IMG/VR virus record: IMGVR_UViG_3300018933_000001
Coordinates: 62,001 to 126,000 of that record
From: a virus
Length of the DNA: 64,000 nucleotides
Strand: one strand, 5' to 3'
In this document: in pieces, positions 39,431 through 47,790 of the stretch
How the letters are laid out: every line of letters begins with the position of its first letter
How positions within the stretch are numbered: position 1 is the first letter of the stretch
Translations under genes and position numbers: made by a program
The notes under the pieces: model-generated
What the model was told of the DNA's origin: nothing
Database searches by the model: none
Seen by the model: the letters and a program-made list of their open reading frames with translations, nothing else

Positions 39431-40300
39431 ATGTTAGTACAAAGAGCTGAGGAATTTGCACGTTTAGTTCACAAAAATCAATTCTATGGAGAATTGCCTT
39501 ACACTGACCACTTAAAAGAAGTTTATTTAACTCTATTAGATTTTGCAGTTAAAGATGAGATAATTTTAGCTGCTAGTTGGTTGCATCACTCAATAGAAGA
39601 TACCTATACTACTTATGAGACATTAGAGATTCAGTTTGGTAAAGAAGTAGCAGATTTGGTTCAATTAGTTACTAATGAAAAAGGAACTAATCGGAAAGAA
39701 ATACTAGAGAAGACAGCTCCTAAAATCAAAAGTAACGAGAAAGCTTTAATCTTGAAGTTAGCTGACAGAATAGTAAATACTGAGTGTAGTCTTTTTTATA
39801 ATGAAAAGCTTTATAAAATGTATGAGAAAGAGTTTCCTAGATTTAAGACTCTTTTATTTAGAGAAGATGAGAAGAACGATGCTATTTTAAAGCTGTGGAA
39901 TTATTTAAGTAATCTGTGTGAAAAAAAGAGTTTGAATATTATGATTCAACTAAATACTGAAAAATGGTGGGATGAAGAGAAAGATAAAGAGTTGATAGAT
40001 AGCTACTCTCTACTATCTTTACTAATTACACCTACCTCTCATTTAAACGAGCAAGGATACCTAAAGCTAGAAGAACTACTTAAAAACTCTTCTAAAGGTA
40101 CTAAATTCAAAATAACGATTGAGAGAAATGAACCAGAAGATGATCCTTGGGTGAGGTTAGCTGGTAAGTATGAAAACGACCCGCAATACGATGAGGTATT
40201 GGCACACATAGAAGAATATCGAAAAGAATTAGACGAAAGAGAAGCTGAGTATTACGATGATTGTTACGAAATAATAGAGGAGAAAGTGTATGACCTGTAA
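39431..40300 (+). CDS. HD-domain (p)ppGpp hydrolase-like protein, 289 aa
   Basis: Residues 1-120 follow the SpoT/MESH1 hydrolase pattern: FARLVHKNQ (H14), PYTDHLKEV, SWLHHSIEDT (51-58) and LKLADRIVN (D112). The usual HD pair of the second motif is HH here (H52, H53), while the ED pair (E56, D57) and D112 are kept, so metal binding may be altered. The remaining 170 residues are acidic and unrecognised. It could degrade alarmones or bind another nucleotide. It overlaps thyX by 11 bp. Confidence 0.75.
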   Translation: MLVQRAEEFARLVHKNQFYGELPYTDHLKEVYLTLLDFAVKDEIILAASWLHHSIEDTYTTYETLEIQFGKEVADLVQLVTNEKGTNRKEILEKTAPKIKSNEKALILKLADRIVNTECSLFYNEKLYKMYEKEFPRFKTLLFREDEKNDAILKLWNYLSNLCEKKSLNIMIQLNTEKWWDEEKDKELIDSYSLLSLLITPTSHLNEQGYLKLEELLKNSSKGTKFKITIERNEPEDDPWVRLAGKYENDPQYDEVLAHIEEYRKELDEREAEYYDDCYEIIEEKVYDL

Positions 40301-41024
40301 AGTTAAGCTTGTGTCTATTACCCAATCTTTAATAGATGTTGAACCTGAAGTAGCTGAAAAGATGGGGATTGATGTTAGGAAATTAACTCCAGAAGAACAC
40401 TTAATTTTTACAGCCAGAGTTTCGTCACCTAAGAATCAGAAGAATATTGATACTACTGAAAGACTACTAAACTACTGCTTTACTAGAGGTCACGTATCTG
40501 TATTTGAACAAGTTGATTTTGCTGTGGAAATTACCACCAGTCAAGCTATATCTGCTCAACTTTTAAGACATAGAAGTGGGGTTTTTCAACAATTTTCAGG
40601 AAGATACGCTGAAGTTACTTCTATTGAACCGATTGAGTTTAGGTTACAAGATACTAAAAACAGACAAAATAGTTTAGACACTATAGCTTTGATAGATGTT
40701 GAAAATAGAGAAAATTTTAAAGTTCTAGTAGAAGACGAGTCTGTAGAAAATCTAATGATACTTGTTGAACGTCATCTCTTAGAAGCTAAAGAACTATATA
40801 AAACTCTGCTAGCAAAAGGAGTAGCTCTCGAATGTGCAAGATTTATATTACCTACTTCTCATACTACTACTCTTTATATGAAGAACAATCTTCGTAATTG
40901 GATTCATTACATATTGGCTAGAACTAAAGATGGAGTACAGAAAGAACATAAAGAAGTAGCTCTCCAAATTAGAAAGATAGTTCAAGAACATTTTCCAATT
41001 ACAGCTAAAGCTTTGGTATTTTAA
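40290..41024 (+). CDS. thyX: flavin-dependent thymidylate synthase ThyX
   Basis: Converts dUMP to dTMP using FAD, NADPH and methylene-tetrahydrofolate. The ThyX signature RHR-x7-S-x-R is present as RHRSGVFQQFSGR (about residues 93-105). Also seen are FTARVSSPKNQ near 45, GHVSVFEQVDF near 73 and ARFILPTSHTTTLYMKNNLRNW, as expected. Full length at 244 aa. It receives dUMP from the phage dUTPase. Confidence 0.93.
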   Translation: MTCKVKLVSITQSLIDVEPEVAEKMGIDVRKLTPEEHLIFTARVSSPKNQKNIDTTERLLNYCFTRGHVSVFEQVDFAVEITTSQAISAQLLRHRSGVFQQFSGRYAEVTSIEPIEFRLQDTKNRQNSLDTIALIDVENRENFKVLVEDESVENLMILVERHLLEAKELYKTLLAKGVALECARFILPTSHTTTLYMKNNLRNWIHYILARTKDGVQKEHKEVALQIRKIVQEHFPITAKALVF

Positions 41025-41037
41025 AAAGGAATAAATT

Positions 41038-41376
41038 ATGTATCTTAAAATTAATCTACTAGAAGACGAAGAGTTAAGAAAAACTATTAAACAGTTAGTA
41101 GAATCTCAACTTAAGTCATTAGTTCGAGAAGAAGTTACTAAGACTATTAACTCTGAAGTTGACAGAATACTCAAAGCTGAGAACGGTTTTATGTCTAATC
41201 TACTAGATACTAAAATTAGAGATTATTTGTCACAACATTACTCTAATCCTAAATATAGTAGGTACTGTTCAAGACTAGAGCATTTAGTAAGAGACATCTT
41301 AGGTGAAAAGATTAAGTTAGCCATGGAAGATAGATTAATGAAAAGTTTCTTAGATTTGTGCAAGGAAGAAGAATGA
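41038..41376 (+). CDS. hypothetical helical protein, 112 aa
   Basis: Mostly charged alpha helix, probable coiled coil (residues 9-45 and 82-110). GGAATAA precedes the ATG. The stop overlaps the next start (ATGA). Function unknown. Confidence 0.68.
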   Translation: MYLKINLLEDEELRKTIKQLVESQLKSLVREEVTKTINSEVDRILKAENGFMSNLLDTKIRDYLSQHYSNPKYSRYCSRLEHLVRDILGEKIKLAMEDRLMKSFLDLCKEEE

Positions 41377-41630
41377 AAGTAATATTTATTAACTCAGATT
41401 TCTTTTGGTGTAATAGAAAACCTAGAGACTATGTAGGTACTAAAGGATTTTATCAAGCTTTACTAGATTTTAAAGAAGATAGATGTTCAAATTGTACAGA
41501 TGAGTTTTTTCTAAAACATCATGACAATTACTTAGTATATTCCACTGCGAAAGAATTACCTAGTGATTTAAAATATGAAGGCTTAGTAAAAGACCTATAT
41601 CCTAGAGCTTTAGATTGGTTTGATAAGTAA
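41373..41630 (+). CDS. hypothetical protein, 85 aa
   Basis: Starts MKVIFINSDFFWCNRKPRDY and includes ALLDF; a likely distant paralogue of the gene at 38814. ATG 41373 makes an ATGA overlap and is preferred to an upstream TTG. It ends 2 bp from the convergent portal gene. Confidence 0.66.
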   Translation: MKVIFINSDFFWCNRKPRDYVGTKGFYQALLDFKEDRCSNCTDEFFLKHHDNYLVYSTAKELPSDLKYEGLVKDLYPRALDWFDK

Positions 41631-41632
41631 GG

Positions 41633-42952
41633 TTACATGGAGGGAGAGATTTGGCTTTGTTGCTCTATCTGCTTCAAAGCCTTTGCTTCTTCTATTTCTT
41701 GTTCAGTTTGAAGAGGTAACCCTAATAAACCTCTAATCCTATTATTAATTACAGGGTCATCTCCACTAAGAATCCCCATTGAAACAGCAGTAAAGATATT
41801 TTGTAATTGCTGCATTTCTACTCCAGGGTCTGAAGAAGAATCAATGGTAAATTTACCGTAATCTTTCTGTTTGCCAAAGTTGTTAATAATTATTGGTTTA
41901 CAGACTTTCTCAATAATTTGGTCTTGAATCTGATTTACTACTACTTCTATATTTGCGTCTAAAAGAGTAGACTGCTTTACGGATAGTGTTGCTACCCCGA
42001 TTGAACCACTACCTTCTTCAAATATTAATACTGGAACCCCAAATGCTCTGTGGATGTTCTTATTCAGTTCTGTTAATGCAAAGTTCCAAGAAGGGCTTCC
42101 GTCAGATACATTAAGAGCAGTGACATTATTAGCTTTATCTGTGACGATGATTGCGTTGTTTTCTACATTAGCTAGTTTTTCATACATTACTTGAGCTGCA
42201 TTTTTCCTCAAAGGTTGATTGTCTCTTCCCATTAAAGGCTTACCATAAGCATCAGTAACAGTAGCATTGATAGTAGCAGCACTATCTACTTGAGCAAATA
42301 GAATACCAGTAGATAAGTTCTTAATAGATACAATCATGTCAGCTAGAACTGCTATTTTAGCTTTCCAGAATGGATATGCAATTGCAGCTTCGGCTTTTCC
42401 AAACGGGTCATTGAATATAGTAGCAGCAGAATTAGTTACATGGATGATTTTTTTATATGGAATAGGAATGTTAGATTTAGCTCTATCGTTGTAAATTACA
42501 TATTCAATATATCCTTTTGAACCTTTAAACTTTACTCTTTCTAAGCTTAGTGGATAAATGCTTTCTAGTTTTAGATAACCTTGTTTATCTAATCTGAAGT
42601 TAATTTCTGCTACTGAAAATCCTAATGCTGGGGCAATAGCTAATTCTGATACTGCTTTCTTTAGAGTATCCCGCATATTACCAAACATTTCTTGAAGAAA
42701 ATCAGTTATTTCCGGCTTAGTATGTTGGTATACACCAAATATATTAGCAGCTCTCAAACACTTAATATCTACGCAAGCTTTTGCTATTGGGTCTTTATGG
42801 AGAAAATGTAGAAGTTCAGTAATAGAATGTGTTCCATCCCAACTAATCTCTTGAATAGTAGAATCAGATAATTTAGATATTTTAGAAGAATGATTCGTAG
42901 TATAAAGCTGTTCTTCAAATTGTCTTGTAGGTTGAGGATTACGTGATTTCAT
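41633..42952 (-). CDS. phage portal protein
   Basis: Forms the dodecameric DNA gate at the capsid vertex. It matches the DUF935/Gp29-like portal pattern: ISWDGTHSITELLHFLHKDP near residue 38, a central FNDPFGKAEAAIAYPFWKAK, then WNFALTELNKNIHRAFGVP, LSVKQSTLLDANIEVV and a C-terminal SMGILSGDDPVINNRIRGLL followed by LPLQ. At 439 aa the size fits. It is on the minus strand, separated from the other late genes by 4.8 kb of plus-strand genes; no terminase is adjacent. Confidence 0.82.
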   Translation of the reverse strand: MKSRNPQPTRQFEEQLYTTNHSSKISKLSDSTIQEISWDGTHSITELLHFLHKDPIAKACVDIKCLRAANIFGVYQHTKPEITDFLQEMFGNMRDTLKKAVSELAIAPALGFSVAEINFRLDKQGYLKLESIYPLSLERVKFKGSKGYIEYVIYNDRAKSNIPIPYKKIIHVTNSAATIFNDPFGKAEAAIAYPFWKAKIAVLADMIVSIKNLSTGILFAQVDSAATINATVTDAYGKPLMGRDNQPLRKNAAQVMYEKLANVENNAIIVTDKANNVTALNVSDGSPSWNFALTELNKNIHRAFGVPVLIFEEGSGSIGVATLSVKQSTLLDANIEVVVNQIQDQIIEKVCKPIIINNFGKQKDYGKFTIDSSSDPGVEMQQLQNIFTAVSMGILSGDDPVINNRIRGLLGLPLQTEQEIEEAKALKQIEQQSQISPSM

Positions 42953-43010
42953 TTGTCATTTTATTTTATTTCCTTTGTAAACTTTAACATGAAATGAGTA
43001 GAGGTAAATT

Positions 43011-43394
43011 ATGGGATGTTACGTTCGGTTTTCATTAGATATTAAGTTAAAACTAGATACTCCTAGAGAAGTTGTAGACGTTTTAAAATACGCTCTACCA
43101 AGAAAAGCTAGTAGGTCTAAAAAGATAGAATTACCTGACCACAGATTTTTTAAAAATCCTGATTGGTATTTTACTTTAGGATGTAGCAATGATTTAGAAA
43201 TACCAAGATTGAGAAAACTTAGAGGAAAAGACAAAGGTTATAGTTTGAATATCTATTCAGAATTTAAAGAGAATTGGGGAAGTGAATATAGATTTATTAA
43301 TTGGATAGAACCTTATTTAGACCATTTACCGGGAGAGGTTTTAGGTTGGAGAGAAGATGATTATAATGAACGGACTGTTATTAAAAAGAAATAA
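43011..43394 (+). CDS. conserved phage hypothetical protein, 127 aa
   Basis: Starts MGCYVRFSLDIKLKLDTP and has LPDHRFFKNPDW near residue 42, a pattern I have seen in several phage proteins of unknown function. Divergent from the portal gene; GAGG precedes the ATG. Confidence 0.7.
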   Translation: MGCYVRFSLDIKLKLDTPREVVDVLKYALPRKASRSKKIELPDHRFFKNPDWYFTLGCSNDLEIPRLRKLRGKDKGYSLNIYSEFKENWGSEYRFINWIEPYLDHLPGEVLGWREDDYNERTVIKKK

Positions 43395-43406
43395 GGTGAT
43401 TAAATT

Positions 43407-43799
43407 ATGACTTTTAACCAAGAAGAATATATCAAATTACTTTCTGAAATTGTTATCAAACCTATTGAATCTGATGAAGAATTAGATAGATACGTGAAAT
43501 TAGTAGAGCCTTACTTCTTTGATAAGGAGAAAAGTCCTGAAGAAGTATCTATTTATAATCTACTAACTATCTTGATTGTTGAATACGAAGAAAAACATTA
43601 TCCCGTACCTGAACTAGAACCATTAGAATTCTTAAAAGGTTGTATGGAACTTCATGACTTAAAACAAGAAGATTTAGTTGGTGTTATTGGTAGCCAAGGA
43701 GTAGTATCTGAAGTTATTAATGGTAAAAGAGAAATATCAAAAGCACAAGCAAGAGCATTAGGTGAATTCTTTAAAGTAGATTACAAAAGTTTTTTATAA
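43407..43799 (+). CDS. higA: HigA-like XRE antitoxin homologue, 130 aa
   Basis: Has the long helical N-terminus of cyanobacterial-type HigA (IVIKPIESDEELDRYVKLVE, then LLTILIVEYEEKHYP) and a C-terminal helix-turn-helix (FLKGCMELHDLKQEDLVGVIGSQ..SEVINGKREISKAQARALGEFF is present across residues 76-125). No HigB toxin gene is nearby. It could neutralise a host toxin or act as a regulator. Confidence 0.8.
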   Translation: MTFNQEEYIKLLSEIVIKPIESDEELDRYVKLVEPYFFDKEKSPEEVSIYNLLTILIVEYEEKHYPVPELEPLEFLKGCMELHDLKQEDLVGVIGSQGVVSEVINGKREISKAQARALGEFFKVDYKSFL

Positions 43800-43810
43800 G
43801 GAGTATATGC

Positions 43811-44101
43811 ATGGACTTTTATAGAATAGAGACAAAAGCTGATGTTACTTGGAATAGAGAAGTTTTAGGTATTTACGCAGACGGATTTGTAAATAAGCAA
43901 CTACTAATAGATACTTATAACGAGCAAGCTTTAAAAACTGTACTTGGAGGTGTTTCTTCTAATGAGTTTATAAAGTTGACTGTTGAAGATGTTAAATATC
44001 AGTGGTGTAAATTAGAAGAAGATAGCAATGGGGAAGTTTACTCAATACTTAGTGATAAAGGAGAAGTAGATAGTTTTGGTGTTACAGCTATTTATTGGTA
44101 A
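43811..44101 (+). CDS. hypothetical protein, 96 aa
   Basis: Mixed alpha/beta small protein following the HigA-like gene by 11 bp. It does not resemble HigB. Ends SFGVTAIYW. Function unknown. Confidence 0.66.
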   Translation: MDFYRIETKADVTWNREVLGIYADGFVNKQLLIDTYNEQALKTVLGGVSSNEFIKLTVEDVKYQWCKLEEDSNGEVYSILSDKGEVDSFGVTAIYW

Positions 44102-44106
44102 CTAAG

Positions 44107-44187
44107 ATGATTGAAATTAAATTAATGTATGAAGTAGATAGTTTTCCCATTATAGGTTACTACTCAGAAGACCACGTTATAAGTTAA
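44107..44187 (+). CDS. possible micro-protein, 26 aa
   Basis: ATG 44107, 5 bp after the preceding stop, gives MIEIKLMYEVDSFPIIGYYS and six more residues. Its TAA overlaps the ATG of the next reading frame (TAATG). Plausible but unproven. Confidence 0.4.
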   Translation: MIEIKLMYEVDSFPIIGYYSEDHVIS

Positions 44188-44366
44188 TGTTTGTTAAAGA
44201 GACTCTGTTATCGGAAATAGAAGAATTAGAAGAATGACTAGCATTACTTAAGAACAGAGTTACTAATTCAGAAGATATAGGTGTGGGAGATGGAGTAGTT
44301 ATAGGAACAGGTAAGATAATCAGATTGGTAGGTCAATATCAGGTACTAATGGAAGAGTATGACTAA
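44187..44366 (+). pseudogene. small gene with in-frame TGA, about 59 codons
   Basis: From ATG 44187 the frame reads MFVKETLLSEIEELEE, meets TGA (44235-44237), and continues LALLKNRVTNSEDIGVGDGV ... QVLMEEYD to TAA at 44364-44366. That TAA lies within the next gene's start. A helix interrupted where a Trp codon (TGG) would fit suggests a single nonsense change. TGA is a normal stop for other genes here, so general recoding is unlikely. Confidence 0.5.
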
Positions 44367-46128
44367 TAAAAAGCTTATATTTATAGTTGGGTGTTCTAGA
44401 ACCGGAAGTACCTTACTACTTTCTTACTTATGTGGATTAAAGAATACTAAGATACTTTATGAGACTAGATGCCTTACTAATTCACTTAATCTATCATCTA
44501 GTGATTTTATAGATTACTTAGCTACTATGTTTAATTCTATTACAGAAGATATAGTAATAGAGAAGACTCCAGAACATTGTTTCTATTTAAATATAATAGA
44601 ACAACTGAGGAAGGTATGTAAGAGAGATATTCATGTTATCTATGTTACTAGACCACCAGTTCCTACTATCTTATCTATATTGAGAGCTAAAGAAGTATGG
44701 ACAGATATAGACGTATTAGGAGCTTGTGAGAAGTATGAAGAGTCAATGATTAGTATCTATCATAATCTTATTACTAAGGTACATCATCCTAACAACACAG
44801 AAGGAAGAAAGAGTTTATACGTATATAATTGGCAAGATAAGTTAATAGAAGGTGTTAGTTACAGAAGTCATGTTATTAGTGCTTATAGTTTTTCTATTAG
44901 TTATAAAAGTCTATTAGAAGATGTTTACTTTACCTTATATAATCTCTTAGTTACAAAACTACATCTTGGCCTTAGTGACTCAGATATAAGAAGCATAGTA
45001 GTTAATAGAGTAAGTAACTTAAGAAAAGTATTACCTCAAGTGGAAAAACAATTACATCATAATAACTTGTTTAAAGAAGTAGATGTAGTTAATAAAGAGA
45101 GACTTAGTAATGTAAGTAAACTAGCTGATGAAGATAAGAGAAATATTAAGTACATTAATAACTACTTTACTGATAAAGGTAATAAGTTTAATATATATGA
45201 CTTAGTAACTAAGAAAGAAGTAATAAGTATAGATAATGTTCCATTGGTTACTATAGTAGTTCCTCTATATAACAAAGAAAAGTATATAGTAGACACTTTA
45301 AACTCTTTATTAAACCAGACTTATGACAATATAAGAGTAGTAGTAGTAGATGATGCTTCTACTGATAAAAGTTTAGAGGTAGTAGAAGATTATTATAGAA
45401 ATTTACCTTATACCTTCTTACAACAAAAGATGTGTATAGTGAAAAAAAAGAGTAATCAAGGGGTTTCTTCTACTCGTAATATAGGTATTAGCAACCTTAG
45501 TAGTGAAAGTGATATATGCTCGTTCTGTGATGCTGATGATATATGGGACTCAACCTTAGTAGAAAAGTCAGTAGATACATTCAAGAGATATCCTTATGTA
45601 GATTGTGTTTACTCTAGAGTTCTATTACTCAAAGATGGAGAACTAATAAAGACTCACAGTAAGATTTGCAACGGAGATGTTTATGAAGATAGTTTAGAAT
45701 ATAACTTCCTTAACTGTGGTAGTAATATCTTTGTTAAAGCTTCAGTATTAGAACAACATAATATTAGATTTAATGTAGAGTATGACGGATGTGAGGATTG
45801 GGATTTTCTTATCCAACTAGCTAAAGTAGCAACGTTTAAATGTACCAAAGAGTATCTAGTAAAATACCGTCAACTATCTAACTCTTTATCTACTAACAAA
45901 GAACTTCAAGTAGTTAAGGGGAAGAAGATACTGGAGAAGTATTTAGGTGTAGGAGCAAGTCAAACTTATAGAGGGGAGAAGTATAGTAGAATATTTACTC
46001 GTCTATTTCTTTATTACTTTACTATTAAAAACCTTAAGTGGTCTTACATAAAAGATTTAGACATTAGTTATATACTTAGAGTTGTAATGTCTAAGTCAAA
46101 AGCTTGTGTTAAGTCACATATATTATAA
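44359..46128 (+). CDS. sulfotransferase-glycosyltransferase (GT2) fusion, 589 aa
   Basis: Residues 1-270 resemble PAPS-dependent sulfotransferases: the 5'-phosphosulfate loop FIVGCSRTGSTLLLSYL (about 8-24) and VIYVTRPPVPTILS near 94, matching the 3'-phosphate-binding region. Residues about 295-510 are a family 2 glycosyltransferase: VTIVVPLYNKEKYI, VVVVDDASTDKS, a DADD metal site near 390 and a EDWDF acceptor motif. The fusion suggests making and sulfating a sugar on a surface or virion glycan. It begins a four-gene unit ending at the tRNAs. Confidence 0.8.
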   Translation: MTNKKLIFIVGCSRTGSTLLLSYLCGLKNTKILYETRCLTNSLNLSSSDFIDYLATMFNSITEDIVIEKTPEHCFYLNIIEQLRKVCKRDIHVIYVTRPPVPTILSILRAKEVWTDIDVLGACEKYEESMISIYHNLITKVHHPNNTEGRKSLYVYNWQDKLIEGVSYRSHVISAYSFSISYKSLLEDVYFTLYNLLVTKLHLGLSDSDIRSIVVNRVSNLRKVLPQVEKQLHHNNLFKEVDVVNKERLSNVSKLADEDKRNIKYINNYFTDKGNKFNIYDLVTKKEVISIDNVPLVTIVVPLYNKEKYIVDTLNSLLNQTYDNIRVVVVDDASTDKSLEVVEDYYRNLPYTFLQQKMCIVKKKSNQGVSSTRNIGISNLSSESDICSFCDADDIWDSTLVEKSVDTFKRYPYVDCVYSRVLLLKDGELIKTHSKICNGDVYEDSLEYNFLNCGSNIFVKASVLEQHNIRFNVEYDGCEDWDFLIQLAKVATFKCTKEYLVKYRQLSNSLSTNKELQVVKGKKILEKYLGVGASQTYRGEKYSRIFTRLFLYYFTIKNLKWSYIKDLDISYILRVVMSKSKACVKSHIL

Positions 46129-46609
46129 GTTAGCTATCTATGAATACTCCTTATCTAACTTCTATAGAAAGGTAAGTAAACGAGGTGATGAGTATTCTTC
46201 TTACTTCTACCAGTTATCAGTAGATGAGAAGAAGCATAGCAAGATGTTATTTAGTTTGTTAAGTAAGAGAGGTTATGATGTACCTAATAAGTATTTAGTA
46301 GAGGAAGTAATAATACAAGGTCAGAAAGTAGAGACTAATATAGAGATAAGTAAGAGAAATGTACTATTTTACTTAATCTTTAAAGGTAAGTCTGCGTCTA
46401 GTTACTCTACTAATGAGTTACTTAGTTATGTAATTAAAGGGGAAAGAATAGCTTATGTGTATTACTCAGTTTTATTATGGATAGTTAAGTGTCTGAGATA
46501 CATTACTCAAAACAAGTTATACGACTTAGACATAAATATTCTGTCAACTATTAGAAGTGAAGAAAAGGAGCATAGTAGTAATGAAAGAAATTATAATCAA
46601 CACAAGTAA
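46106..46609 (+). CDS. ferritin-like helical protein, 167 aa
   Basis: Four-helix pattern with paired acidic/His motifs. Helix 2 has YQLSVDEKKHSKML (E-x-x-H, about residues 35-48), helix 3 contains KGERIAYVYYSVLLW (about 110-124) and helix 4 ends RSEEKEHSSNE (another E-x-x-H). This resembles diiron rubrerythrin or MiaE-type proteins, though not every ligand is certain. The start is GTG 46106, overlapping the fusion gene by 23 bp; no in-frame ATG fits. Confidence 0.6.
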   Translation: MLSHIYYKLAIYEYSLSNFYRKVSKRGDEYSSYFYQLSVDEKKHSKMLFSLLSKRGYDVPNKYLVEEVIIQGQKVETNIEISKRNVLFYLIFKGKSASSYSTNELLSYVIKGERIAYVYYSVLLWIVKCLRYITQNKLYDLDINILSTIRSEEKEHSSNERNYNQHK

Positions 46610-46802
46610 TGTATATATTATTGGCTTAGTAGAAGGTATTAGGATACTACTTAAGTATGACCCTGATTCATATATCTCTGCTTCTCATGACGTTATTTAT
46701 TTCTGCGGATGTGAAGAAGTCTCTGAAGAAGATGGAAAATTACTAGATAAACTAGGTTGGCGGTTTGATAGCGGTGTAGATAGTTGGAGATGTAGTGTAT
46801 GA
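46581..46802 (+). CDS. conserved phage hypothetical protein, 73 aa
   Basis: ATG 46581 has GGAG at spacing 9; an in-frame GTG at 46557 is less likely. Contains GIRILLKYDPDSYISASHDVIYF and a C-terminal LGWRFDSGVDSWRC stretch that I recognise as a frequent small phage protein of unknown function. ATGA overlap with the ATP-grasp gene. Confidence 0.7.
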   Translation: MKEIIINTSNVYIIGLVEGIRILLKYDPDSYISASHDVIYFCGCEEVSEEDGKLLDKLGWRFDSGVDSWRCSV

Positions 46803-47599
46803 AAGACTTAGAAGTTAGGTGGATTATTGAGAGAGATGTTCTGAGCTACACTGATAATCTAGTTAAGTACCTACAAGAGAAAGACATTTACTATAAAGAG
46901 ACTACGTATCAGGAAGTAGTGTCTCATAAATATAGTAATAAGTATGGTTATTTATCAGATGATGAGATAGTAACTATCTTTGTTGGTAGTCTTAGGTTAG
47001 CTAAAGAGATTAACAAGTACCCAATATATCCAGGTGTTATTTGTACATTAAAGAACTTTGAGTGTATTAACTACTATCCTAGCTGGGGTGACTATTTACT
47101 AAATAAAGATTGGACTATTACTGTACCACCTCTCTTAAAGAGACATTGCAGAGAAGGAGATACTACTAAGAAGTTCTTTTTCCGACCTAATGAGGGTGAT
47201 AAAACCTTTACTGGTGGGTTATTTACTAAATCTGAGCTAGTGAAGTTGGGATTAGAAGACAATAAAGTAATAATTCAAGCTTGTAAGAAAGATATAAAAG
47301 ATGAATATAGATTTCTAGTAGTAGATAAAGAAATAGTTGATTATACTAGATACTTAGATACTCCTAAAAGTGGAATGTATCGAGGAGCTAAATTTCTACT
47401 AGAGAATGCTTTACGTAATCCTAGAACTTTTCTACCTGATAGAGCTTTTACTGTAGATATTGGTGAAAGTAATAACAGAATAGGAGTAGTAGAACTTAAC
47501 TCTTTTTCTTGTGCCAATCTTTACTCTATGAATATGGACAAAGTAGTTCCTGCTATTAACGAGTTAGCTAAGAAGATGTATCTTGAAGAAAATGATTGA
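46799..47599 (+). CDS. ATP-grasp domain protein, 266 aa
   Basis: Predicted ATP-dependent carboxylate-amine (or similar) ligase. Visible: FFFRPNEGDKTFTGGLF (about 126-142), an I-x-D-E-Y-R-F-LVVD strand pair near 170 and FTVDIGES...IGVVELNSFSCANLY (about 215-240), where D, E and N are the Mg-ATP ligands of ATP-grasp enzymes. Last gene of the unit with the sulfotransferase-glycosyltransferase and ferritin-like genes. Its stop codon overlaps the -35 box of the tRNA promoter. Substrate unknown. Confidence 0.75.
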   Translation: MKDLEVRWIIERDVLSYTDNLVKYLQEKDIYYKETTYQEVVSHKYSNKYGYLSDDEIVTIFVGSLRLAKEINKYPIYPGVICTLKNFECINYYPSWGDYLLNKDWTITVPPLLKRHCREGDTTKKFFFRPNEGDKTFTGGLFTKSELVKLGLEDNKVIIQACKKDIKDEYRFLVVDKEIVDYTRYLDTPKSGMYRGAKFLLENALRNPRTFLPDRAFTVDIGESNNRIGVVELNSFSCANLYSMNMDKVVPAINELAKKMYLEEND

Positions 47600-47624
47600 C
47601 AAATTAAAATGGATAAGTTAAACT
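47596..47624 (+). promoter_or_regulatory. sigma-70-type promoter for tRNA-Met/tRNA-Pro
   Basis: Perfect -35 TTGACA (47596-47601), 17-bp spacer and -10 TAAACT (47619-47624, four of six consensus bases). The tRNA begins 11 bp after the -10 box. Confidence 0.65.
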
Positions 47625-47634
47625 TAATTTATTC

Positions 47635-47706
47635 GTCGGAGGAGTGACACGGTTTCACACAGGTCTCATAAGCCTGAAATAGTAGGTTCGATTCCTACCT
47701 CCGACT
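47635..47706 (+). tRNA. tRNA-Met (anticodon CAT)
   Basis: Acceptor GTCGGAG/CTCCGAC fully paired; anticodon stem CAGGT/GCCTG with loop CTCATAA, anticodon CAT; T arm GTAGG-TTCGATT-CCTAC; discriminator T. CCA not encoded. A CAT anticodon could also be an Ile2 tRNA after lysidine modification; identity elements were not tested. Confidence 0.88.
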
Positions 47707-47709
47707 TTA

Positions 47710-47783
47710 CGGAATGTGGTGTAATTTGGTAGCACTCTTGATTTGGGGTCAAGAAGCTGTAGGTTCAAATCCTACCATTCCGA
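47710..47783 (+). tRNA. tRNA-Pro (anticodon TGG)
   Basis: Acceptor CGGAATG/CATTCCG fully paired; anticodon stem CTTGA/TCAAG with loop TTTGGGG, anticodon TGG; T loop TTCAAAT; discriminator A. It follows tRNA-Met by 3 bp and is probably cotranscribed. The convergent 979-aa structural gene ends 7 bp beyond. Confidence 0.93.
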
Positions 47784-47790
47784 TTTAATA

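Noticed and set aside
44235-44237. Genome-wide reading of TGA as tryptophan
   Set aside because: TGA ends many well-identified genes here (nrdJ, the adenosyltransferase-operon genes and others), so a changed code is not supported.
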